Shown here: positions 1 through 5,448 of the stretch, one piece after another
How the letters are laid out: every line of letters starts with the position of its first letter
How positions within the stretch are numbered: the first letter of the stretch is position 1
The notes under the pieces: model-generated
Told to the model about the DNA's origin: nothing
Databases searched by the model: none
What the model saw: the letters and a program-made list of their open reading frames with translations, nothing else
Program-made: the position numbers and the translations under genes
Assembly: GCA_964383855.1 (NCBI GenBank)
Contig: CAYLIP010000092.1
Location: forward strand, 1-6,536
Direction of reading: 5' to 3'
DNA from: CAZHAC01 sp964383855
Lineage (GTDB): Bacteria; Chloroflexota; Dormibacteria; Dormibacterales; Dormibacteraceae
DNA length: 6,536 nt

Positions 1-661
1 GCAGGAAGGTCCAGTAGCTGAGCAGGATCAGAAAGATCGGGAAGATGTCGATCATGCCGATCCGGGACTGGATGAAGAACATCCCGTCGAAGCAGGTCAG
101 CAGGCCGGCCGCCAGCGCGAAGAACCGGTCCGGCCAGAGCCGCAGCGCGAGCAGGTACATCATCGGGACCGTCAGGCTTCCGAAGATGCAGGCCATGATC
201 CGCCAGCCGAAGGGTTCGAACCCGAGATCGGCGTAGCCACCGTGGTAGCCGAGAAAGGTCGCCTTCCACCATCCCCAGAGCCATTCGCCGGCCGCGATGA
301 ACTCCTTGGAAAGCGGCGGCTCGGGGTCGAAGTAGGAGATGCCCATCAGGTCGTCATGCGCGAACACGCCGAAGTAGATCTCGTCGAAGATCTCGCCCTC
401 GGGCGGCTGCGGCGGCACCCCCTCCCGGGCGGCATAGCCGCGCTGGAAGGGATAGGCAAGCCCGCAGAGCGCGCCCGGGGTGCCGCGGGCGTCGACCGGC
501 GTCGACTGCACGCAGTTGCCGACCGGGGACCCGCTCAGCGGATGCGCCAGCAGATCGGGCATAAGCGGGCTGAAGAAGCGGAGCCCGAAGGCCACGACCA
601 GCAGCGCACCGGCCGCCAGCAGGTCGCGCCGCTCGAGGTCCAGGTAGGCGAGCAGCCTCAC
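1..661 (-). CDS. Protein O-mannosyltransferase (GT39/PMT family), N-terminal part, truncated by window edge
   Basis: Integral membrane glycosyltransferase expected to move mannose from a polyprenyl-phosphate-mannose donor to Ser/Thr of exported proteins on the outer face of the membrane. I translated 220 residues; the C-terminus lies beyond the left edge. A first hydrophobic helix spans about residues 14-30. The family acidic pair follows as IFDEIYFG (Asp93-Glu94, the Asp being the presumed catalytic base). Next come YFDPEPPLSKEFIAAGEW (110-127), equivalent to the family HPPLGK loop, then FGWR (151-154), helices at about 155-175 and 180-196, and QSRIGMIDIF (198-207). The start is GTG at 661 inside GTGA, overlapping the stop of the upstream gene, which suggests translational coupling. 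Oddity: about 60 residues with two cysteines (50 and 66) separate helix 1 from the DE motif, longer than usual. Family assignment is firm; the acceptor is unknown, and another lipid-linked sugar donor is possible. Confidence 0.85.
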   Translation of the reverse strand, partial: MRLLAYLDLERRDLLAAGALLVVAFGLRFFSPLMPDLLAHPLSGSPVGNCVQSTPVDARGTPGALCGLAYPFQRGYAAREGVPPQPPEGEIFDEIYFGVFAHDDLMGISYFDPEPPLSKEFIAAGEWLWGWWKATFLGYHGGYADLGFEPFGWRIMACIFGSLTVPMMYLLALRLWPDRFFALAAGLLTCFDGMFFIQSRIGMIDIFPIFLILLSYWTFL

Positions 662-1239
662 CGCCTGCGCTTGGTGCGCCGCTGGCCGCCGAGATTGCCG
701 CCTTGCTTCTCGGGCAGCCGGGAGGTGATCTCCCAGCTCAGCGCGTCGGGGTCGGGCACCGGCAGCGCGAGCGTGTCCTCATAGGCCATCCGGGCGCCCA
801 GCTTGCGGACCACGTACGCCGTCATCGGGTCGTCCTTGCGGAGCCGGATGAAGAGCGCCGGCTTCTCCTCGTAGGACCGCATCGTGGGCACCCGCAGCCG
901 CTTGCGGTGGGCGGCCTCGAAGGCGACCTTGAGCGGCTGGACGCGCACGCCCCGGACCAGCTCGTAGTCGATGTCGACGGCGCTCAGCAGGTTGGAGATG
1001 TGCAGCCGCTCCCCGACCAGCACATGGTTGCGCCAGCGGTAGAAGAGCAGGCCGGCCAGGAGAAGGCAGCCGCCGGGGAGGTACAGCGACCAGACCCAGG
1101 AGCTGGCGCCGAAGACGCGGCCGGCAGCCGGGAAGAAGAGGTTCATGACCTCGATGACGATCCCGAGGGCGATCAGCAGGGCCCCGAAGAACCACTGCCG
1201 CCGCCACATCGCCTCGGCGTAGAGGATCGGTTGGCGCAC
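658..1239 (-). CDS. Two-TM membrane protein with PH-like cytoplasmic region, function unknown
   Basis: A 193-residue protein I cannot name. It has two hydrophobic helices (about residues 16-36 and 47-69) joined by a short loop. A soluble part follows that begins YRWRNHVLVGERLHISN and is rich in alternating hydrophobic residues, as in bacterial PH-like (DUF304-type) domains. The tail is strongly basic (ends RRTKRRR). Few charges before helix 1 and basic residues after helix 2 suggest both ends are cytoplasmic. The start is GTG at 1239, 11 bases after the glpK stop, with GAGG four bases upstream; an in-frame ATG at residue 11 is a weaker alternative. It overlaps the following mannosyltransferase by 4 bases, so the two are probably made together and it may act with that enzyme at the membrane. 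The PH-like call rests on general pattern only. Confidence 0.75.
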   Translation of the reverse strand: MRQPILYAEAMWRRQWFFGALLIALGIVIEVMNLFFPAAGRVFGASSWVWSLYLPGGCLLLAGLLFYRWRNHVLVGERLHISNLLSAVDIDYELVRGVRVQPLKVAFEAAHRKRLRVPTMRSYEEKPALFIRLRKDDPMTAYVVRKLGARMAYEDTLALPVPDPDALSWEITSRLPEKQGGNLGGQRRTKRRR

Positions 1240-1250
1240 GGCGCCTCAGC

Positions 1251-2732
1251 CTAACCGGTTCCCGCCCAGTGCCGGGACCGCTCGACCGCGCGCCGCCACT
1301 CCGCCTGCCTGGTCTCCGCCTCGTCACGCGACATCCGCGGCTCAAAGGCACGGTCGAGCTTCCAGAGCGAGTCCAGGTCGCCCTCGTTCCAGGCCCCGGC
1401 GCCCAGCCCGGCCAGGAAGGCGGCGCCGAGCGCTGTGGTCTCGATCTGGCGAGGCCGCCGGACGGGAGTGCCGAGCAGGTCGGCCTGGAACTGGCAGAGG
1501 AAGTCCATCACCGAGGCGCCGCCGTCGACGCGGAGCTCGCCCAGCCGGCGACCGCCGTCCCTGGCCATCGCCTCGGCGACGTCGACCGACTGGAAGGCCA
1601 TGGCCTCGACCGCCGCCCGGACCAGCTCGGCCCGGCCCGTGCCGCGGGTGATGCCCACGATGGTGCCGCGCGCGTAGGCATCCCAGTAAGGGGCGCCAAG
1701 GCCGGCGAAGGCGGGCACCAGGTAGACGCCGCCCGTGTCCCTGACCGATTCGCAGAGCGGTCCCGCCTCGGCCGCGCTGGAGATGATGCCGAGCCCGTCG
1801 CGCAGCCACTGCAGGGCGGCGCCGGTGATGAAGATGGCGCCTTCGAGCGCGTAGGCCAGGCCACCGTCGCGCCTCCAGGCGATGGTGGTCAGCATCCCGG
1901 TCGCCGAGGCGACGCGCTCGGTTCCGGTCTGCATCAGCAGGAAGGAGCCCGTGCCGTAGGTGTTCTTGGCCATCCCCGGCTGCAGACAGGCCTGACCGAA
2001 GAGCGCCGCCTGCTGGTCGCCCGCGATGCCGGCGACCGGCGCCTCGACTCCGAGAAAGGCCTCGGGATCGGTTCGCGAGATGTCGCCGCTGGAGGCGCGG
2101 ATCTCGGGCAGGACCTCGAGCGGGACCTCGAGCAGGGCTGCCATCTCCTCGCTCCAGCCGCCGGTGGCGATGTCGCAGAGCATGGTGCGCGAGGCGTTTG
2201 AGGGATCGGTGACGTGGTCGCGGCCGCCCGAGAGACGGGCGACCAGCCAGCTGTCCACGGTGCCCGCGGCGGCGCCTCGCGCACCCTCCACATGCTTCAT
2301 CGCCCAGCCCAGCTTGGTGCCGGTGAAGTAGGGATCGATGACCAGGCCCGTGAGCTGCCCGACACGCGGCTGGTGCCCGGCCTCCCGCAGGCGGTCGCAG
2401 GCCGCGGCGGTGCGCCGGTCCTGCCAGACGATGGCTCTCGCCAGCGGCCGCAGGGAGCGGCGATCCCAGAGAACCAACGTCTCCCGCTGGTTGGTGATGC
2501 CGACGGCGCGGACGTCGCGTGGGGACACCCCGGCCAGCTGCAGGGCGGCGGCGGCGGCGGCGCAGACCGACTGCCAGATCTCCTCGGGGTCGTGCTCGAC
2601 CCAGCCCGGCCGGGGATAGTGCTGGGTTATCTCGCGGTAGCCCCGGCCCCGGACCTGGCCCTCGAGGCCGACCGCGATCGCGGTCGACCCGGTTGTGCCC
2701 TGGTCGAGGGCGAGGACGACCGGCTCAGCCAC
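1251..2732 (-). CDS. glpK: Glycerol kinase
   Basis: Cytoplasmic ATP:glycerol 3-phosphotransferase of the FGGY family, making sn-glycerol-3-phosphate for lipid synthesis or oxidation to dihydroxyacetone phosphate. From GTG 2732 it is 493 residues, near the usual 500. Motifs in order: ALDQGTTGS (8-16), GWVEHDPEEIW (43-53), GITNQRET (78-85), VWQDRR (102-107), DPSNASRT (176-183), GIAGDQQAALFGQ (235-247, with Asp239 the expected catalytic base), NTYGTGS (257-263) and near the C-terminus LRVDGGAS. I chose GTG 2732 because it places the ATP loop about eight residues in, as in the family; GTG 2762 would add ten residues inside mtnP. It overlaps mtnP by 8 bases. Neither start has a good ribosome site. 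The fructose-bisphosphate loop GGKGGTR of E. coli GlpK is missing, and the His phosphorylated by HPr in Gram-positive enzymes is Ala. About eight residues are missing before GTVDSW. No glpF or glpD lies nearby. Confidence 0.96.
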   Translation of the reverse strand: MAEPVVLALDQGTTGSTAIAVGLEGQVRGRGYREITQHYPRPGWVEHDPEEIWQSVCAAAAAALQLAGVSPRDVRAVGITNQRETLVLWDRRSLRPLARAIVWQDRRTAAACDRLREAGHQPRVGQLTGLVIDPYFTGTKLGWAMKHVEGARGAAAGTVDSWLVARLSGGRDHVTDPSNASRTMLCDIATGGWSEEMAALLEVPLEVLPEIRASSGDISRTDPEAFLGVEAPVAGIAGDQQAALFGQACLQPGMAKNTYGTGSFLLMQTGTERVASATGMLTTIAWRRDGGLAYALEGAIFITGAALQWLRDGLGIISSAAEAGPLCESVRDTGGVYLVPAFAGLGAPYWDAYARGTIVGITRGTGRAELVRAAVEAMAFQSVDVAEAMARDGGRRLGELRVDGGASVMDFLCQFQADLLGTPVRRPRQIETTALGAAFLAGLGAGAWNEGDLDSLWKLDRAFEPRMSRDEAETRQAEWRRAVERSRHWAGTG

Positions 2733-3531
2733 CGATGAAGGCGTCCCGCATCGCCTCGCCACAGCTGCACGAGCGCTCCGCGGGCAGCCGTTCGAGCATG
2801 GTCAGGATCAGCCGGCGCACGCGGTCGTTGTTGGAGGCGAAGACCTTCTCCACGGCGGCCACGCTGACGGAGGCGATGCTGGGATCGCCCTCCAGCCCCG
2901 CGTCATAGTCGGTGATCAGGGCGACGTTGGCGTAGCACATGTCGAGCTCCCTGGCCAGGATCGCCTCCGGGTACTGCGTCATGTTGATCACCTCCCAGCC
3001 CTGCGCCGAGTACCAGCGGCTCTCGGCCCGCGTCGCAAACCGCGGGCCCTGGATCACGACCACCGTCCCGCCGTCGTGCATGGTCACCCCCTGCTCGCGC
3101 CCGGCAGCCACCGCCAGCTCCCGCAGCTCGGGGCAGTAGGGATCGGCGCCCGCGACGTGAGCCACCCGAGGGCCTTCCATGTGGAAGCTGTCCGCCCTCC
3201 CCCACGTGCGGTCGACGAACTGGTCGCAGACCACGAAGTCTCCCGGGTGGATGGCGGGCTGGAGGCTGCCGGCCGCGGTGGGGGCGATCACGCGCTCCAC
3301 GCCCAGCTCCTTGAAGGCCCAGAGGTTGGCCCGGTAGTTGATGGCCGCCGGCGGGACCGAGTGGCGAGCGCCGTGGCGGGGCAGGAAGGCCACCCGGCGG
3401 CCGGCCACCGACCCGATGGCGATGCGGTCGCTGGCCGGGCCGTAGGGGGTGTCGACCTCGACGTGCTCGACGTCGTCGAGCAGGCGGTAGAAGCCGGAAC
3501 CGCCGAAGACGCCGGCCGTGGCCTGCGTCAA
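2725..3531 (-). CDS. mtnP: S-methyl-5'-thioadenosine phosphorylase
   Basis: Trimeric-type purine nucleoside phosphorylase that splits 5'-methylthioadenosine with phosphate into adenine and 5-methylthioribose-1-phosphate, in methionine and purine salvage. 268 residues. Visible motifs: FGGSGFY (9-15) at the phosphate loop, LPRHGARH (50-57), INYRAN (64-69), QGPRFATRAESRWY (161-174), INMTQYPEAILARE (182-195) and ITDYD (206-210). The MTQYPEA segment and the Asp pair in TDYD are characteristic of adenine-specific MTAPs, against Asn in guanosine/inosine phosphorylases. The start is TTG at 3531, overlapping the mtnA stop as TTGA; a G-run lies about eight bases upstream, and no other start codon lies in frame between it and the conserved N-terminus. 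A C-terminal CSC (255-257) resembles the CXC disulfide known from hyperthermophile MTAPs. The product is the substrate of the preceding gene, mtnA. Confidence 0.95.
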   Translation of the reverse strand: MTQATAGVFGGSGFYRLLDDVEHVEVDTPYGPASDRIAIGSVAGRRVAFLPRHGARHSVPPAAINYRANLWAFKELGVERVIAPTAAGSLQPAIHPGDFVVCDQFVDRTWGRADSFHMEGPRVAHVAGADPYCPELRELAVAAGREQGVTMHDGGTVVVIQGPRFATRAESRWYSAQGWEVINMTQYPEAILARELDMCYANVALITDYDAGLEGDPSIASVSVAAVEKVFASNNDRVRRLILTMLERLPAERSCSCGEAMRDAFIGG

Positions 3532-4484
3532 ACCAGCGCCCCCGATCGCACGCCCTGCTCGGTGACCAGGGCGGTCACCAGCTCGGCCGGGGTGACGTCG
3601 AAGGCCGGGTTCCAGGCGTCGGTCCCGGCGGGGGCGAAGATTGTGACCTCGGCCGGGTCGCGCTCCTCGATGGTGACCGCGTCCCCCTCGGCCGTGGCCG
3701 GATCGAGCGTGCTGCTCGGCGCCGCCACGTAGAAGGGGACGTCGTGCAGCCGGCAGAGGGAGGCCAGGACGTAGGTGCCGACCTTGTTGACCACGTCGCC
3801 GTTGGCGCAGATGCGGTCGGCGCCGGCGAGCGCGACGTCGACCATGCCGCGCCGCAGCAGCAGGCCGATCGCTGAGTCGGCGACCAGCTTGAAGGGGATG
3901 CCGTTCTGGCGAAGCTCGAGAGCGGTCAGCTTCGCGCCCTGCGCGCGGGGCCTGGTCTCCATGGCGTACGCGAAGACGCTGAGCCCCGCCTCGTGGGCGG
4001 CGCGGATGATCCCGAAGGCGGTGCCGTAGTCGACCGTGGCGAGCGCGCCCGTGTTGCAGATGGTGAGGATGCGCGCCCCCGGCCGGATCAGCTGCAGCCC
4101 ATGCCGCCCGATCGCCCGGCACCGCTCGACCGTCTCCAGGGTTATGGCATGCGCCTCGGCGAGGGCGGCGCCGGGGCCGCCGCGGCGGTGGGCCTGCTCT
4201 ACCCGCTCGACGCCCGCGAAGAGGTCGCGTGCGGTCGGCCGGGCCGCCCTCAGCTCCGCGGCGCCGGCCTCCAGCTCACCGTCGCGCGCCGCCATGGCGG
4301 TGCCGTAAGCGGCGGCGGCTCCGATCGCGGGCGCGCCCCGGACGGCCATCCGGCGGATCGCGCTCGCCACCTCGGCCGCGCTCCGGCAGCTGACGTAGAC
4401 CTCGGCGCCGGGCAGGCAGGTCTGGTCGAGCAGCCGCAGGGCGCCAGCGCGGGGATCCCACTCGACGGTCGCCATCAGCGCCAT
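3528..4484 (-). CDS. mtnA: S-methyl-5-thioribose-1-phosphate isomerase
   Basis: Aldose-ketose isomerase of the eIF2B-alpha-like family, converting 5-methylthioribose-1-phosphate to 5-methylthioribulose-1-phosphate. 318 residues, slightly short for the family (about 340-360). Key motifs: RGAPAIG (49-55), LTICNTGALAT (140-150, active Cys143), ETRPRAQGAKLTALEL (176-191), GADRICANGDVVNKVGTY (221-238, active Asp223) and FDVTP (295-299). The Cys143-Asp223 spacing of 80 equals that of the B. subtilis Cys160-Asp240 pair. His is usual before the catalytic Cys; here it is Ile142. The start is ATG 4484, with an alternative in-frame ATG at 4475; a GAGA precedes the first. The overlap with mtnP and lack of mtnK imply that MTA is handled by the phosphorylase route. 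Ribose-1,5-bisphosphate isomerase is a related alternative, disfavoured by RGAPAIG and by the mtnP neighbour. Confidence 0.95.
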   Translation of the reverse strand: MALMATVEWDPRAGALRLLDQTCLPGAEVYVSCRSAAEVASAIRRMAVRGAPAIGAAAAYGTAMAARDGELEAGAAELRAARPTARDLFAGVERVEQAHRRGGPGAALAEAHAITLETVERCRAIGRHGLQLIRPGARILTICNTGALATVDYGTAFGIIRAAHEAGLSVFAYAMETRPRAQGAKLTALELRQNGIPFKLVADSAIGLLLRRGMVDVALAGADRICANGDVVNKVGTYVLASLCRLHDVPFYVAAPSSTLDPATAEGDAVTIEERDPAEVTIFAPAGTDAWNPAFDVTPAELVTALVTEQGVRSGALV

Positions 4485-4492
4485 TCTCGGCG

Positions 4493-4509
4493 CCCGGCTT
4501 CAGCCCGGG
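4493..4509 (-). other. Hairpin in the mtnA leader
   Basis: The bases CCCGG and CCGGG flank a seven-base loop (CTTCAGC on the plus strand). A competing fold pairs GGC/GCC around TTCA at 4496-4505. It lies about 9-25 bases upstream of the mtnA ATG, so in RNA it could influence ribosome access, but in GC-rich DNA such a stem can arise by chance. No run of T follows, so it is not a typical terminator. Confidence 0.3.
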
Positions 4510-4531
4510 GGCGCGGGGCGGCGGGGCGGCT

Positions 4532-4551
4532 CGTTAACAACCACCGTTGAC
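4532..4551 (-). repeat. Short direct repeat GTYAACG upstream of mtnA, possible operator
   Basis: Read on the minus strand, GTCAACG (4551-4545) and GTTAACG (4538-4532) are direct repeats with a 13-base period. They sit in the only AT-containing patch of the 109-base spacer between larE and mtnA, about 50-65 bases upstream of the mtnA start. The position suits a transcription-factor site or part of the mtnA promoter. No convincing -35/-10 pair is seen around it. The plus-strand reading contains TTGACA at 4547-4552 but lacks a -10 box at the right distance. Confidence 0.35.
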
Positions 4552-4570
4552 ACCGCCCCCTAATCTCGGG

Positions 4571-4588
4571 CCACCCCCTCTGGGGTGG
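4571..4588 (-). terminator. GC hairpin just after larE, possible weak terminator or processing site
   Basis: A perfect seven-base-pair stem (CCACCCC with GGGGTGG) closes a four-base loop, beginning six bases after the larE TAA stop in the direction of transcription. A run of T does not follow, so a classical intrinsic terminator is not supported. It could mark the boundary between the moeB-larE unit and the mtnA-led unit, or stabilise the larE mRNA end. Confidence 0.35.
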
Positions 4589-4593
4589 GCGGG

Positions 4594-5439
4594 TTATTGG
4601 TTGGGCGGGTCTTCTACCACAGGCCGCCACGTCCGGTTGAGGTGGCCCGTGGAGTAGCCCTCGAGGTCGAGCGCGACGAAGGCGTACCCGGCCGCGCGCA
4701 CGCCCCGCACCACGTCGGCGCGCAGCGCGAGCAGCCGCTCCAGCGCAGCGGGGTCGACCTCGATCCGCGCCACGTCTCCGTGGTGCCGGACCCGGACCTG
4801 GTCGAACCCGAGCCCGCGAACCGCCGCCTCTGCCCTCTCCACCTGGCGCAGCGCCTCCACGCTCACCGGTGTCCCGTGCGGGATCCGCGAGGAGAGGCAT
4901 GCGAAGGACGCCTTGTTCCAGTTGCGCAGGCCCAGCGAGCGGGCCGCCGCCCTTATCTCCGGCTTGCCCATCCCCGCCTCGAGCAGCGGGAAGCGCACGC
5001 CGCGCCGCACCGCCGAGCCGTGCCCGGGCCGGTGGTCGCCGGCGTCGTCGGCGGTCGCCCCGTAGGCCAGCCAGCGCAGCCCCTCCCGCGCCCGGATTGG
5101 CTCCAGGGTCGAGAAGAGCTCCTCCTTGCAGTGGTAGCAGCGGTCGGGCTGGTTGCGGCGGTACGCCTCCAGCTCGACCTCCGCCGTCTCCACCTCGACC
5201 AGCCGCGCGCCCAGCGCCCGGGCCAGGTCCCGCGCCTCCGCCTGCTCGGCCTCGGGGTATGCCGGCGAGGAGGCGAGCACGGCCACCGTTGAATCGGAGC
5301 CGAGCTCCTCGAGCGCCAGCCTCAGCAGGAGCGTCGAATCGACACCGCCCGAGTAGGCCACGAGCACTGAGCCCAGCTCCCGCACGATCGAACGGGCTCG
5401 CTCCAGCGCGGCGCCGTCAACGCGATCGAGCTGCAGCAC
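4594..5439 (-). CDS. larE: LarE-type ATP-dependent sulfur transferase
   Basis: PP-loop ATPase that adenylates and then sulfurates the carboxylates of pyridinium-3,5-biscarboxylic acid mononucleotide, a step to the nickel-pincer cofactor first found in lactate racemase. 281 residues, usual length. The PP-loop is YSGGVDSTLLL (29-39). Further LarE motifs are NQPDRCYHCKEELF (96-109), DDAGDHRPG (131-139), FPLLEAGMGKPEIR (150-163), FACLSSRIPHG (179-189) and VRVRHHGD (215-222), then LEGYSTGHLN near the end. Cys181 matches the sacrificial Cys176 of the L. plantarum enzyme. Cys101 and Cys104 are extra, and with Cys181 give the three-cysteine set reported for LarE proteins with a [4Fe-4S] cluster. The start is GTG 5439, nine bases after moeB, with only a poor ribosome site. 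larB, larC and a lactate racemase are not in the window, so the final client is unknown. Confidence 0.92.
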   Translation of the reverse strand: MLQLDRVDGAALERARSIVRELGSVLVAYSGGVDSTLLLRLALEELGSDSTVAVLASSPAYPEAEQAEARDLARALGARLVEVETAEVELEAYRRNQPDRCYHCKEELFSTLEPIRAREGLRWLAYGATADDAGDHRPGHGSAVRRGVRFPLLEAGMGKPEIRAAARSLGLRNWNKASFACLSSRIPHGTPVSVEALRQVERAEAAVRGLGFDQVRVRHHGDVARIEVDPAALERLLALRADVVRGVRAAGYAFVALDLEGYSTGHLNRTWRPVVEDPPNQ

Positions 5440-5448
5440 AGCCCGACT

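Noticed and set aside
45..236. Small plus-strand frame at the left edge
   Set aside because: It is antisense to the mannosyltransferase, whose conserved motifs on the minus strand explain the region.
1269..2201. Plus-strand open frame of 310 codons opposite glpK
   Set aside because: It is a shadow of glpK codon bias with no recognisable motif and no promoter or ribosome site.
2695..3732. Long plus-strand open frame of 345 codons opposite mtnP and the end of mtnA
   Set aside because: It lies antisense to clearly conserved enzymes, has low-complexity Arg/Ala/Pro/Gly-rich content, and shows no domain; long antisense frames are expected at this GC content.
3532..4122. Apparent upstream extension of mtnP by about 197 codons, suggesting a fusion
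   Set aside because: The extension lies in another frame of mtnA and is Arg-rich noise; the conserved MTAP N-terminus begins right after TTG 3531, and mtnA is intact in its own frame.
4507..4530. G-rich run on the plus strand as a G-quadruplex
   Set aside because: Only three runs of three or more G are present; a fourth run is just GG, so a stable three-tier quadruplex is not supported.
4547..4566. TTGACA (4547-4552) with TAATCT (4561-4566) as a plus-strand promoter
   Set aside because: The spacing is only eight bases, far short of 16-18, and no plus-strand gene follows.
4485..4593. SAM or other riboswitch ahead of mtnA
   Set aside because: The spacer is too short and has no recognisable riboswitch core; only simple GC stems are visible.
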